In this document: piece by piece, positions 24,984-42,100 of the stretch
Numbering within the stretch: the stretch's first letter is position 1
Layout of the letters: every line of letters begins with the position of its first letter
Assembly (NCBI RefSeq): GCF_040546685.1
Contig: NZ_JBEPOH010000001.1
Span: 4,402,001 to 4,466,000, forward strand
DNA: 64,000 nucleotides
Direction: 5' to 3'
DNA from: Variovorax sp. OAS795
Lineage (GTDB): Bacteria; Pseudomonadota; Gammaproteobacteria; Burkholderiales; Burkholderiaceae_C
The notes under the pieces: generated by a model
Seen by the model: only the letters and a program-made list of their open reading frames with translations
Database searches by the model: none
Told to the model about the DNA's origin: nothing
Translations under genes and position numbers: made by a program

Positions 24984-27185
24984 ATGCGTCCCCTGCCCCG
25001 CCAACGTCTGTTGAATGCCGCACTCGCCGCGGCCTTCGGCACGGCCTCCTCCCTTTGCAGCGTGAGCGCCTTCGCGCAAGCCACGGCACAGCCGTCGGGA
25101 GCCGCCGACCCGACCCTGCCGGCGATCACCGTGAACGCCACCACGGAAGAATCCGCCACAGGCCACGTCAACGGCTACCTCGCCAAACGCAGCACGGCCG
25201 GCAGCAAGACCGACACGCCGATCGTGGAGACGCCGCAGTCGATCTCGGTCATCACGGCCGACCGCATGGACGCCATCGGCGCCACCACCGTCAAGGATGC
25301 GCTCGGCTACACGCCGGGCATTGCCATCGCCCCGTTCGGCGCGGATTCGCGCTATGACTGGATCGCGATCCGCGGCTTCGACGGCTATGCGCCCGGCTTC
25401 TACCTGGATGGCCTGCCGCTGCGCAACAACGGGACCTGGGGTGTCTGGAAGACCGAGAACTACGGCAGCGAGCGCATCGAAGTGCTGCGCGGCCCGACCT
25501 CGGTGCTCTATGGCATGGCGAGCCCGGGCGGCGTGGTCAACATCGCGAGCAAGCTGCCGACGGCCGAGCCGCTGCGCGAAATACAGCTGCAGTACGGCAA
25601 CGACGCCCGCCGCCAGGTGGCCGGCGATTTCTCCGGCGCACTCGATGCCGAAGGCAAGGTGCTCTACCGCATCACCGGCGTGCTGCGCGATGCCCAGCTG
25701 CCCGGCGGCAGCTCGCGCGACGACCGCACCTACATCGCGCCCTCGATCACCTGGAAACCCTCGAGCGACACCACGTTCACGCTGCTGGCCCAGTACCAGA
25801 AGAACCGCGCGGGCGCCTACAGCCGCATCCGGCCCATCGAGGGCTCGCTGAAGCCGACGCGCATCGGCACCACCATTCCCAGCGACCTGAACGTGGCCGA
25901 TCCGAGTTTCGATCACTTCAACCACGACCAGAAGATGATCGGCTACCAGCTGGAGCATCGCTTCAACGACACCTTCACCGTGCGCCAGAAGTTGCGCTAC
26001 GGCAAGCTCGAGGTCGACTACCGCACCCTGCAGTCGCCGAGCTTCGCGGCCATGGACCCGGCCAACGCGCTGAGCCCCGCCAACTACCGGTACCTGAACC
26101 GCGGCGTGTTCGGCAGCCAGGAGAGCACGACCTCGCTCACCATGGACAACCAGCTGCAGGCCGACCTGCGATCGGGCGACTGGCAGCACAAGGTGCTGGT
26201 GGGGTTGGACTACCAGCGCACCCGCATCGACCAGTACACCTACAGCAGCATCGTCGGCGCGCCGTTGCTCGACATCCAGGCCCCAGTCTACGGCGGCGCC
26301 ATCGAGCTTCCCGCTCCCTACGTCAACGGCGTGAACCGGCTGGCGCAGACCGGCATCTACGTGCAGGACCAGATCAAATGGGGCGACCGCTGGTCGCTCA
26401 CGCTGGGCGGCCGCTACGACACTGCGCAGAGCAGCAACTACAGCCGGTTCGACGGCACCACGCAGCGCATCTCGGAGCACAAGTTCACCAAGCGCGCGGG
26501 CCTCGTCTACCTGGCGCCGAACGGACTTGCGCCCTACCTGAGCTACTCGGAATCGTTCGCGCCGATCGGCGCGCTCGATCCCGCCACCAAGACGCCCTTC
26601 AAGCCGGAAAGCGGCCGGCAGTACGAAGCCGGCATCCGCTACCAGCCGCCGGGCGGCAAGTCGCTCTACAGCGCGGCCATCTTCGACCTGCGGCGCAAGA
26701 ACTACATCACCTACGACGCGAGCTTCATGCCCAGGCAGACCGGCGAGATCTCGGTGCGCGGCCTCGAACTCGAGGCCACCACCGAGCTCATGCCGCGCCT
26801 GAACCTCACGGCCTCGTACGCCTACACGCCGCGCGCCATCGTCACGGCCAGCAGCCGGGTCGAGGAGATCGGCAAGCAGTCGATGTCGGTTCCGCGCAAT
26901 CGCCTGTCGGTGTGGGCGGACTACCGCTTCAGCAACGGCCTGAAAGTGGGCGTGGGCGCGCGCTTCAACGGCTCGACGCATGGCGACGGCGAAGTGGTCG
27001 CGCCGGCCAAGGTGCCGTCGTACACGCTCCTCGACGCGATGATCGGCTACGACATCGACCGCTGGACGCTGGCGCTGAACCTGCGCAACCTGACCAACAA
27101 GGCCTACGTCGCGAACTGCGCCTACGCCTACTGCTACCTGGGCACGCAGCGCACAGCCGTGGCAACGGCCACCTACCGCTGGTAA
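24984..27185 (+). CDS. TonB-dependent siderophore receptor
   Basis: A 733-residue outer-membrane receptor of the FpvA/FhuA superfamily. It has a signal peptide ending near SAFAQA, a TonB box (LPAITVNA, about residues 44-51), a plug domain with ETPQSISVITADRM, the RIEVLRGPTSVLYGMASPGGVVN block, and a 22-strand barrel ending NLTNKAYVANC and the terminal aromatic YRW. There is no N-terminal STN signalling domain between signal peptide and plug, so it is a pure transporter, not a FecA-type transducer. It lies in the siderophore cluster after its own leader and is followed by a strong terminator; it is the likely importer of the ferri-siderophore made here. Confidence 0.94.
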   Translation: MRPLPRQRLLNAALAAAFGTASSLCSVSAFAQATAQPSGAADPTLPAITVNATTEESATGHVNGYLAKRSTAGSKTDTPIVETPQSISVITADRMDAIGATTVKDALGYTPGIAIAPFGADSRYDWIAIRGFDGYAPGFYLDGLPLRNNGTWGVWKTENYGSERIEVLRGPTSVLYGMASPGGVVNIASKLPTAEPLREIQLQYGNDARRQVAGDFSGALDAEGKVLYRITGVLRDAQLPGGSSRDDRTYIAPSITWKPSSDTTFTLLAQYQKNRAGAYSRIRPIEGSLKPTRIGTTIPSDLNVADPSFDHFNHDQKMIGYQLEHRFNDTFTVRQKLRYGKLEVDYRTLQSPSFAAMDPANALSPANYRYLNRGVFGSQESTTSLTMDNQLQADLRSGDWQHKVLVGLDYQRTRIDQYTYSSIVGAPLLDIQAPVYGGAIELPAPYVNGVNRLAQTGIYVQDQIKWGDRWSLTLGGRYDTAQSSNYSRFDGTTQRISEHKFTKRAGLVYLAPNGLAPYLSYSESFAPIGALDPATKTPFKPESGRQYEAGIRYQPPGGKSLYSAAIFDLRRKNYITYDASFMPRQTGEISVRGLELEATTELMPRLNLTASYAYTPRAIVTASSRVEEIGKQSMSVPRNRLSVWADYRFSNGLKVGVGARFNGSTHGDGEVVAPAKVPSYTLLDAMIGYDIDRWTLALNLRNLTNKAYVANCAYAYCYLGTQRTAVATATYRW

Positions 27186-27200
27186 ACGCGGCGCAGCGCA

Positions 27201-27237
27201 AAGGCCGGGTGCCCTCGCGGGCATCCGGCCTTTTTTT
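27201..27237 (+). terminator. Rho-independent terminator after the siderophore receptor gene
   Basis: The stem AAGGCCGGGTGCCC pairs with GGGCATCCGGCCTT around a TCGC loop (one G-T type mismatch), followed by seven T. It lies in the 69-base gap between the receptor stop and the convergent NRPS operon stop, and on the other strand the hairpin could also help end that transcript. Confidence 0.9.
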
Positions 27238-27254
27238 ACGCCGCGGTTGGGGCG

Positions 27255-31339
<4,085 letters not shown>

Positions 31340-31340
<1 letters not shown>

Positions 31341-34300
31341 CAATCCTCCAGAAGGTCGAGCAGCGCGGCCATCCGGGCGAGGTCTTCGGACCCTCCCGCC
31401 GCGGCTGTGCCGACCTCTTCCTGTACGGCGCCCGCCATCGCGGCCAGCCTCGGGTTCTCGAAATAGCGCTTGAGGGGCAACTGCACCGCGAAGCGCTCCT
31501 GCACCTTCGCCTGCACCGCCAGGAGGCTCAGCGAGTGGCCGCCCAGTTCGAAGAAGTCGTGGTTGCGCCCCGCGCGTTCCACCTCCAGCACTTCGCACCA
31601 TATGGCGGCGAGCGCGACCTCCACGTCGCCGACCGGCGCCTCAAAGGCACCGGCGCCCGTGATCTCCGGATCGGGCAGCGCGTTGCGGTCGACCTTGCCG
31701 TTCGCATTGAGCGGCACGGCATCGAGCACCGTCAGCGCCGCCGGCACCATGTAGTCGGGCAGCTTCTGCAGCAGCCGCTCACGCAGCATCGCGGCATCGA
31801 CCGCGTGCCCCGCGCGTGCGCACACATAGGCCACGAGCCGCATGCCGCCCGCGCCCTCTTTCGCGAGCACGACCGCCTCGCGCACTTCGGGCTGCGCGAG
31901 CAGTTGCGCCTCGATCTCGCCGAGCTCGATGCGAAAGCCGCGGATCTTCACCTGCTGGTCGATGCGCCCGAGGTAGTCGAGCTGGCCGTCGCCGCGCCAG
32001 CGCACCAGGTCGCCGGTGCGGTACAGCCGGCCGCCCTCCTCGCCGAACGGTGCGGCCACGAAACGCTCGGCGCTCAGGCCGGCGCGGTTCAGGTAGCCGC
32101 GCGCGAGACCCGCGCCCGAGACATGCAGTTCGCCCGCGACGCCGACCGGCAGCGGATTGAGGTCGCCGTCGAGCACCCACAGGCCGAGGTCGGGAATGCA
32201 GGCCCCCACCGGGCTGCTCTGCACGTCCAGGTCGGCGCGCACGATCGGCCGGTAGGTCACGTGCACCGTCGTCTCGGTGATGCCGTACATGTTGACGAGC
32301 TGCGGCTGGCGGTCTCCGAAGCGATCGATCCATGGCCGCAGGCTCCCGGGCTCGAGCGCTTCGCCGCCGAAGATCACGCAGCGCAGCGGCAGGCGGTCGC
32401 CGGCCGCCAGCGCCGCGCTGTGCATCAGTTGCCGGAAGGCCGAGGGCGTCTGGTTCAGCACGGTGACCTGTTGCGCGCGCAGCAGCGCCACGAAGTCGTC
32501 GGGCGAACGGCTGACCCAGAACGGCACGACCACCAGCTTGCCGCCGGTGCACAGCGCACCGAAGATCTCCCACACCGAGAAGTCGAAGGCGTAGGAGTGG
32601 AAGTTCGTCCACACGTCCTGCTCACCGAAGCCGAACCAGGGCTGCGTCGAGTCGAGGAGGCGCGTGACATTGCGGTGCGTGAGCTGCGTCCCCTTGGGAC
32701 GTCCGGTGGAGCCCGAGGTGTAGATGACGTAGACGAGGTGATCGGCATGCACCGCCACCTCAGGGGCATGCGTTGGTTCCGATGCGAGGTCGGCCGTGTC
32801 GAGCACCAGCAGGTGCACATCGCCGTTTCGCGGAGGGAGCTTCGGCGCCACCCGGCTTTGCGTCAGCAAAAGGCGGATGCCGCTGTCCTCGATCATGGCG
32901 GCCAGGCGATCGGCGGGGTAGTCAGGGTCCAGCGGCACGTAGGCGCCGCCGGCCTTCAGGATGCCGAGCAGGCCGACCACCATCTCGATCGAGCGTTCCA
33001 CCGCGATGCCGACCTTCACTTCCGGCGTCACGCCGAGCGCGACCAGGCGATGCGCGAGGCGGTTGGCGCACGCGTCGAGCTGGGCGTAGCTGAGGCTCTC
33101 GTCGCCACAGACGACGGCTGTCGCATCCGGGTGCAGCGCGGCCTGCTGTTCGAACCAGCGATGCACGGGCTGGCCGGGGTCGGCGGCATCCGCGCTCTTC
33201 GCCAACTCCGGCGGGGGTGAACGAACAGGGTCCCGCAGGCCGATGTCGCCCACCCGCGCGCCCGGTGCATGGGCGAGTGCCTCGAGCAGCTCTTCCATGC
33301 GGCGCGCCAGCGTCTCCATGCCCGCCGCGTCGAAGCGGCCGCGCGCATGGCTGTAGCTCAGCAGCAGCGTCTCGCCGTGGTTGACCGAGAGCGTCATCGG
33401 ATAGTTCGTCTCCTCGCGGTTCCGAACTTCGCCGAAGCGCAGGCGGTCCGGTGCGCCCTGCTTCAGCGCCTGGTCCAGCGGATAGTTCTCGAACACCACG
33501 ATGCTGTCGAACAGGTCCTGCCCGCCCTGCCCCGCCCAGCGCTGGATCTCATAGAGGGGGGTGTGCTCATGCGCCTGCGCGCCGAGGTTTTGCGCCTGCA
33601 GTTCGCGCAGCCAGTCGCCCACTTTCTGTGAGGGCCCGACCGTGGCGATCACCGGCAGTGTGTTGATGAAGAGGCCCAGCATCTGCTGTGCGCCGGGCAG
33701 CTCCACCGGCCGGCCTGCCACGGTGGCGCCGAAGCTCACCGTGCGCTGCCCCGTGTGGCGCGCCAGCAGCAAAGCCCAGGCGGCCTGCACCAGGCTGTTG
33801 AGGGTCACGCGTTCGCGCTGGGCCGCGGCCATCAGCGCACGCGTGCGCGGCGCGTCGATCTCGCGGCGGTGCATGCCATGCCCCGTCTGCGCGTCACGCG
33901 GCTTGGGCAGGGCGTCGGCCAGCCACGTGGGCCCCTCGATGCGCGCCAGCTGCTCGCGCCAGTAGCGCTCGCCGGCCCGTCCGTCGCGCTGCTGCAGCCA
34001 CGCGATGTAGTCCGCGTAGCGCCCGCCTGCCGGCGCAAGGGTCTCGCCGGCGTAGTGCCGCAGCACCTCGCCCAGCAGCTGCGAGGTGCTCCAGCCGTCG
34101 AGCAGCAGGTGGTGCATGGTCCAGACGAAGTGGTGCTTGTCCGCCTGCGTGCGCACCAGCACCAGTCGCATGAGCGGCGGCTGCGCCAGGTCGAAGCCCA
34201 GGGCGAGCTGCGCCTGCGCGAGATCGTCGAGCGCGCCGGCGATGTCGCTGCGCGCTTGCCAGTCGTGCTCGGCCAGCGGCAAATCGACCTCTCGGGCCAC

Positions 34301-37300
34301 CCATTGCAACGCCGACTCGCCGACAAGGAAGCCGGTGCGCAGCACCTCGTGCCGCGAGAGCACCGCGCGCCACGCAGCCTTGAACCGAACCGCATCGAGT
34401 CCGTCGATATCCACGCGCAACTGGTTGACGTAGGCGCTGCCGCCGGGGGCATAGAGACTGTGGAACAGCATGCCGGCCTGCATCGGCGCCAGCGGGTACA
34501 GGTCCGCGAGGTTCGCTTGCGGAACCGGCAAGGCATCGAGCTGCTGCATGCCGATGCGGGCCAGCGGAAAGTCCGATGGCGTTGCGCCCTGTGCGCCGCT
34601 GGTGCAGTGCGCGACCAGCGCCTCGAGCTCCTGCTGGAACCGCCGCACCCAGCCCTCCACTTCGGCGCGATCGTGCCGCGCCCCGCTGAAGCTCACGCGC
34701 AGTTCGAGCACGCCTTCATGGACCTGGCCGTTGACGGCAAACTCGTGCGTCAGCGGTGCGCCGGCATCCACCGGGGCGCCCCCCGGCTCGTGCGCCAGCG
34801 ACCATGGCGCACCCAGGCTGCCCTCGAACTGGCCGAGGTAGTTGAAGACCAGCTGCGCGCAGGGCAGCGCGCGCAACGCCTCCTGTTGCGAAGCGCTGCC
34901 GAAGCGCCTGAGCACGCCATGGCCGAGCCCCTTGTCGGGAATGCCGCGCAGGCTCTCCTTCACGCGCTTGATCGCATCTCCCGGTTCGCCCGAAGCATCG
35001 AGCGCCACCGGGAACAGCGTGGTGAACCAGCCCACGGTGCGCGACAGGTCGATGCCGTCGAACAGGTCCTCGCGCCCATGTCCTTCGAGATCGACCAGCA
35101 CCCTGGCGTGGCCGGCCCATGCGCACAGCGCCCGGCCCAGCGCGGTCAACAGCAGGTCGTTGGCCTGCGTGCGGTAGGCCGCTGGCGCGTCCTTCAGTAG
35201 CGCCTGCGTCGTGGCCTGGTCGAGCCGGAGCGCGAGGGTCTGCTGGTCGGCAACGGTTTTGGACGCCTCCGGGTGCGCGCACGGCAGGCGGGCGGGCACA
35301 TCCGCGAGGCTCGCCCAATGGCCGATGCCTTCGGCATGACCCTGTGCGTAGCCCTGCAGTGCGACCGCCCAGTCCTTGCAGCTGCTGCTCTTGGTCGGCA
35401 GCACGATGACCCGGCCCGCAAGGCTTTGGAGGTAGGCATGCTGCAGGTCTTCCAGCAGGATGCGCCACGACACGCCATCGACCACGAGGTGGTGAATGGC
35501 AAGCAACAGGCGCGATTCTCCGGCCGGCAGTTCGACCGCGAGCGCCCGCAGCAGCGGCCCGCGCGCAAGGTCGAGGCTGCGCTGCGCTTCGTCGCAAAGC
35601 GCTTCGAGCTGCGCCGCGTCGCGGGCCTTGCGCACCCACAGCAACTCGGCGAGTTCGTTGTCGGACATTGCCGAGTAGCGCTGGCGCCAGGCGCCTTCGG
35701 TATCCTGGCTGTAGCGCAAGCCCAGGCTGTCGTGGTGCCGGACCACGGCGCACAACGCCTGCCGCAACGCCGGCGGCTGCAGCGGCTCGCGGCACTTCAG
35801 CAGCACCGCCTGGTTCCAGTGGTTGCGCACAGGCACCCGCATCTCGAAGAACGCTTGCTGGAAAGGCAAGAGGGGCGCTTCGCCCTGCGCATCGCGCGCG
35901 CCCACCGGTTTCGCGTCGCCCACGGGTTCGGCCGCGGCCGCCAGCTGGGCCACGGTCTGGCGCTCGAAGATCTGCCTGGGGCTCAGCTTCCAGCCCGCGA
36001 GGCGCAGCCGTGCGACGATCTGCAGGCTCAGGATGGAATCGCCGCCCAGTTCGAAGAAGTTATCGTTCCGGCCAACGCGCTCCAGGCCGATCACGCCGCA
36101 CCATACCTTTGCAATCGCCTCTTCGACCTCGCCCAGCGGCGCCTCGAAGGTCTTCTCGTCCTGCAGCAGTTCAGGCTCGGGCAAGGCCTGGCGATCGATC
36201 TTGCCGCTCGGGCCCAGCGGCAGTGCATCGATCACCACGATGGCGGAAGGCACCATGTAGTCGGGCAGCACGCGCGCAAGCCGTTCTTTCAACACCGGGG
36301 TGTCGATGGAACGGCCGGCGCTCGGAGAAACATAGGCCGCGAGCCGCGCGCCGCCAGGCCCGTTGCGCGCGATCACCACGGCTTCGCGCACCTCGGGCTG
36401 CGCCAGCAGCCGGGCCTCGATCTCGCCGAGCTCGATGCGGAAGCCGCGCACCTTCACCTGGTGATCGATGCGGCCCAGGTACTCGAGCTGGCCGTCATCG
36501 CGCCAACGCACCCAGTCGCCGGTGCGGTACAGCCGGCCGCCCTCGTCTCCGAACGGGTCGGCCACGAAGCGTTCGGCCGTGAGCGCCGCGCGATGCAGGT
36601 AGCCGCGTGCCAGGCCTTCGCCGCCCAGGTACAGCTCGCCCGCCACATTGCGCGGTACCAGGTTGAGGTCGGTATCGAGCACGCGGGCGCTGCGCTCCCC
36701 CACGGGCCGTCCGATGGGCGTATAGCCCTCTTCGAAACTCGCCGCGCCATCGACCTTCCACAGCATCGGGGTGACGACCGCTTCGGTGGGACCGTAGCCA
36801 TTGATCAGCAGCTCGGGCTTCAGGTGCCGGCGCACCGCGTCAAAGCCTTCGCGCGGCATCGCTTCGCCGCCGAACGAATACAGCCGCACCGGCGGGCAGC
36901 GGCCGGTGTCGCGCGCCCAGTCGGCGAGCTGGCGCAGGTAGGCCGGCGGAAAGCCGGCGTTGGTGACGCCATGGCGCTGCATCGCATCCAGCGTCTGCTC
37001 GGCGGTCCACAGCGACGCATCGCGCAGCAGCAGCGAGGCCCCGCAGCACAGCGCCGTGAAGAGGCGCTCGTGCGCGCCGTCGAAAGAGAAAGACAGGAAA
37101 TGCAGCTCGCACGATTGCGGCCCCATCTCGTACAGCATGGCCGTTTCCACGCAATGCGCGGCGAAGGGGCCGTGCGGCACCATCACGCCCTTGGGCAGGC
37201 CCGTGGAGCCCGAGGTGTAGATGATGTAGGCCAGGTTGCCCGCATGCACCGGGACGCCAGGCGCATGGCATGGCTCGGCAGCCAGGTCGAGCGTCTCCAG

Positions 37301-39199
37301 CGGCAGAACGCGCACGTGCCCGGCCACGGGAATGCGCGCCGCGACACGGCTGTGCGTCACGAGCAGGTCGATGCCACTGTCGGCCACCATGTAGGCCAGC
37401 CGGTCCGCGGGGTACTCGGGGTCGAGCGGCACATAGGCGCCGCCGGCCTTCAGGATGCCGAGCAGGCCGACCACCACGTCGAACGACCGCTCCACCGCGA
37501 TGCCGACGCGCGCGTCCGGCTTCACGCCAAGCGCGATGAGCCGGTGGGCCAGGCGGTTCGCACGGCGGTCCAGCTCGCCGTAGCTCAGCGTCTGGTCGTC
37601 GAACAGCAGCGCCGTGGCCTCGGGGCGTTCGCGAACCTGCCCCTCCACCAGGCGATGCACGGGTTCGCTGCCCTGCACATCCTGGGCATTGGCGCCCCAG
37701 TGCGCGAGCCGCTCTTTGTCGCCGGCCGAGAGCAGGTCGACATCGCCGACCGCTTGTGAAGGATGGTCCGCCAGCGCAGCGAGCACCGCCAGGTAGTGCC
37801 CCGCCATGCTCGCCATCGTCGCCGCGTCGAACAGCTCCTCTGCATGGTGGAAGCTCGCCTGCACATGGCCTTGCGCGTCCTCGATGACGCTCAGCGTGAG
37901 CTCGAACTGCGCGGACTGTCCGCCCAGCGCATGGTCCTGCACGCTGAGGCCAGGCAGGCTCTCCAGCGCACCGTGGTCGCGCCGCTGGTGGTTGAACATC
38001 ACCTGGAACAGCGGCGCGGTACCCAGGCTGCGCTCGGGTTGCAGGGCCTCCACCAGCTGCTCGAACGGCAGGTCCTGGTGCGACTGCGCACCGAGCGCCG
38101 CATCGCGCGTGGCGTCGAGCGCCTGCAGCAGCGTCGTGCGGCTCGAGAGCACGTTGCGCAGCACCTGCGTGTTGACGAAGAAGCCGATGACTTTTTCGGA
38201 CTCCACGCGGTGGCGGTTGGCCACCGGCACGCCGATGCGGATGTCCTGCTGCGCCGTGTAGCGGTGCAGCAGCACCTGGAGACCCGTGAGCAGCACCATG
38301 AAGAGCGTGGCGCCCTCGGCTTGCGCGCGCCGGTGCAGTGCGTCCACCAGCTTCTGCGGCAGCGCGATGTCGTGGCGTGCAGCGCGGTACTGGCCGTCCG
38401 CGCGCCGCGGGTGGTCGGTCGGCAACTGCAGCACCGGGTGCTCGGCGCCGAGCTGCGTCTTCCAGTAGCCGAGCTGCCGGTCCTTCTCGCCCGCTTCGAG
38501 CCACTGGCGCTGCCAGGCGGCGTAGTCGGCGTACTGGATCGGCAAGGGCGCGAGCCGAGGCAACTGCCCGTTGGCGAGCGCGCGGTAATGCGCCGCGAAC
38601 TCGTCCACGAGAATCTTCAGCGACCAGCCATCGGACACGATGTGATGCATCACGACGACGAGCAGGTGCGTCCGTTGATCGAGCCGGATCAGCGCCACCC
38701 GCAGCAGCGAGTCGGCCGTCAGGTCGAAGGGCATTTCGGCAATGCGGCGGGCTTCTTCGTCGGCCCTTGCATCGCGGTCCCCGGCCTGAAGCGCAGCGAG
38801 ATCGATGAGCGGGATGTCGAGCGCCGCGCGCTGCTGCACCACCTGCTCGACCAGGCCCCCGGCATTCGCGCGGAACACCGTGCGCAGCGATTCGTGACGC
38901 TCGACCAGGGCATCGAAGCTCGCCTGCAGTGCCTCGCGGTCCAGCGTGCCCTCGAGTCGCAGCGCACCGGAGATGTGGTACGCGGAGCTTCCCGGCGCCA
39001 GCTGCCAGAGGAACCATTGGCGCATCTGGGCATACGAAGGCGCACAGGCGATGCGTTCGGCCTCGCTGCGCGCAAGGATCGGAAATTGCCCGATCGCCAG
39101 CCCCTCGGCGCGGATCTTCTGGTACACCGCGCGGCGCTGCGCCGGTTCGAGGCGGGCGAAGCGCTTGCCGATCTGGTCATGGATGGCCGAGATGTCCAT
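31340..39199 (-). CDS. Bimodular NRPS: C-A-PCP-E-C-A-PCP
   Basis: A 2619-residue synthetase. Module 1: condensation (HHIVSDG, about 185), adenylation with pocket DGEGSGGVT (about 705), carrier FELGGDS (about 1055) and an epimerase (HHLVVDG, about 1235; FNYLGQFEG), giving a D-residue. Module 2: a condensation domain of the type that accepts D-donors ([19 protein letters not shown], about 1693), adenylation with the canonical Thr pocket DFWNIGMVH (about 2203) and carrier FELGGHS (about 2553). DGEGSGGVT resembles pyoverdine-type domains that load Lys or a hydroxyornithine; which one is uncertain. I use the ATG at 39199, overlapping the upstream stop, not the GTG three bases earlier. No hydroxylase or methyltransferase domain is inserted. 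Confidence 0.94.
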
Positions 39200-42100
39200 C
39201 ACGCGATCTCCAGGCTGTCCATGAAGGCTTCGATGTCGGAGAGAGACTGGGCCACGGGTTTCCTTTCGGCGGCATCTGCAATGAGTCGGGCCATGTCCAT
39301 GAGGACGGGCTGCCTGAAGACGTCTGCCACCGTCAGGTCCGCATGCATGGCGGCCTGCACCCGCGCGACCACCTGCACGGCCATGAGCGAATGCCCGCCG
39401 AGTTCGAAGAAGTTGTCATGGCGGCCCACGCGCGGCACGCCGAGCACCTCGGCCCAGATCGCTGCGAGCGCCACTTCGCCGGCGCCTTGCGGCGCCTCGC
39501 AGGCTTGCGCAGTCGCGCGCTCCGGTTCGGGCAGCGCCTTGCGGTCGACCTTGCCGTTGGCATTCAGCGGCAGGGTTTCCAGCACCATGAAGAGACCGGG
39601 CACCATGTAGTCGGGAAGCACCCGGCCGAGCTGCTCGCGCAAGCGGACGGTGTCGATGGCCTGGCCCGCCTGCGCCGAGACATAGGCCACGAGCCGCGCG
39701 CCGCCCACGCCCTGGCTCGCGACCACGACCGCCTCGCGCACCTCGGGCTGCGCGAGCAATTGCGCCTCGATGTCGCCCAGCTCGATGCGAAAGCCGCGGA
39801 TCTTCACCTGGTGGTCGATGCGGCCCAGGTAGTCGAGCTGGCCTTCGCTGTTCCAGCGCACGAGGTCGCCGGTGCGGTACAGCCTTGCGCCTTCGCCGCC
39901 GAACGGGTCGGCCACGAAGCGCTCCGCGGTGAGCGCCGCGCGCCGCACGTAGCCGCGGGCGAGCCCTGCGCCGCCCAGGTAGAGCTCTCCCGCGGCGCCC
40001 GATGGCACCAGGTTCAGCCCGGCGTCGAGCACATGGACCTGCGTGTCGTCGATCGGCCGGCCGATCGGCACCTGCGTGCGTCCGTCGTCGCGGCAGGTCC
40101 AGTGCGTCACGTCGATGGCGGCCTCGGTCGGACCATAGAGGTTGTGGAGCGTGGTCTGCGGCAGCCGCCTGAACACCTCGTTCTGCGCTTCGGCCGGCAA
40201 GGCCTCGCCGCTGCAGACGATGCGCCGCAAACTGCCGCAGGCCTCGATGCCGGGGTGCGCGAGAAAAGCCTGCAGCATCGATGGCACGAAATGCAGCGTG
40301 GTCACCGCATGCGCGCGGATCAGGTGCACAAGGCGCGCGGGTTCGCGATGGTCGCCGGGCTCGGCCACGGCCAGCCTGGCGCCGAACATCAGCGGCCAGA
40401 AGAATTCCCACACCGACACGTCGAAGCTGAACGGGGTCTTCTGCAGCACCGTGTCGGCTTCTCCGAGCCGCAAGGCCTGCTGCATCCAGACCAGGCGGTT
40501 GTAGAGCGAACCATGCCGGTTGGCCGCACCCTTGGGCTTGCCCGTGGAGCCCGAGGTGTAGATCACGTAGGCGAGGTTCTCGCCGTCGATCGCCACGGCC
40601 GGGTTGCTGTCCGGATGGTCGCCGAGGTCCAGCGTATCGAGCGCCAGCATCGGCACGCCGAAATGCAGCGGCAGGCGTTCCTGCAGGCATGCCTGCGTCA
40701 ACACCAGTGCCAGCCCGCTGTCCTGCACCATGTAGGCGATGCGGTCCGCCGGGTACCCGGGATCGAGCGGAACGTAAGCGCCGCCCGCCTTCAGGATCGC
40801 CAGCAGGCTCACCACCAGCTCGGCGCTGCGGTCCAGCGCCACGCCGACCTTCACCTCGGGACGCACGCCCGCTTCGATCAGGCGGTACGCCAACCGGTTG
40901 GCGCGGCGATTGAGTTCGCCGTAGCTCACCGTCTCGGTGCCGAAGAGGAGCGCCGCCGCATCGGGGCATTCGGCGGTTTGCTGCTCGATCAGGCGATGCA
41001 CGCACTGCGCCTCACCGCGCCGATGCGCATTGACGCCCCACTGCGCGAGCATGGCCTGCTCCGCATCGCCCAGCATGTCCAGTTCACCGAGCCTCGATGC
41101 GGGCCGGCCTGCCAGCGCCTCGAGCACACGCAGGTAGTGGCCCGCCATGCGTTCGAGGGTCTGCGGCTCGAACAGCTCGGCCGCATAGCGGAAGTTGGCC
41201 TGGATGCCGCCGTCCTCGCGCTCGATGGTTTCCAGCGTGAGCTCGAAGGGCGCGGCCCGCTGCGCCAGGTCGATGCGCCGTACGTTCAGGCCGGGCCAGC
41301 CACGCAGCGGCCGGTCCCCCTGCCCCAGGTGGTTGAACATGACCTGGAACAGCGGTGCGGCGGCATGGCCGTGGTCCGCGCGCAGCGCCTGCACCACGCG
41401 TTCGAACGGCAGGTCCTGGTGCGCCTGGGCTTCGATCGCGGTGTCGCGGACCTGCGCCAGCAGGTCGCCGAGCGCGGTCTGCGCATCCAGGCGCGCATCG
41501 AGCACGAGGGTGTTGATGAAGATGCCGACCACGCCCGCGGTTTCCGGACGGCCGCGGCCCGCGACGGGCACGCCGATGCGGATCTCCTCCTGGCCGGTAT
41601 GGCGGAACAGCAAGGCATGGAACGCCGCAAGCAGCGCCATGAACAGCGTGCCGCCCCGTGCGCGCGACAGTTGCCTGAGCTGCTGCGCGAGCGCGGCAGG
41701 CACATGGAGCGAATGCTGCGCGGCGCTGTAGCAGGGCTCGGGGGAACGCGGCCGGTCGGTGGTCAAGGAAAGCACCGGCTGGCTGCCGCCGAGCCGCTTG
41801 CGCCAGTACGCGAGCTGCCGATCGCCTTCGCCATCCGCCAGCCACTTGCGTTGCCACAGCGCGTAGTCGACATGGCTGATTTCCGGTGCGGCCTTCCCGT
41901 CCTGTTCGCCCTCTTCGCCCTGCATCCGCAAGGTGTAGGCCGCTGCGAGCTCGTCGAGCATGAGCTCGACCGACCAGGCGTCGGAGACGATGTGATGCAT
42001 CATGAGCAGCAGCTGGTGTTCGCCGGCGGCCATCTTCAGCAAGGCACAGCGCAGCAACGGACCGGCCGCAAGATCGAAGGGCGCGCGGCAGGCCTGGTCC

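Noticed and set aside
23406..27224. A 1272-codon minus-strand frame opposite the ornithine monooxygenase and siderophore receptor genes
   Set aside because: No recognisable domain, extreme Arg/His/Ala bias, and both strands' real genes have full motif sets.
32600..33200. A hydroxyaspartate-forming module in the bimodular NRPS
   Set aside because: The second adenylation pocket reads DFWNIGMVH, a clean threonine code, and no hydroxylase domain is inserted.
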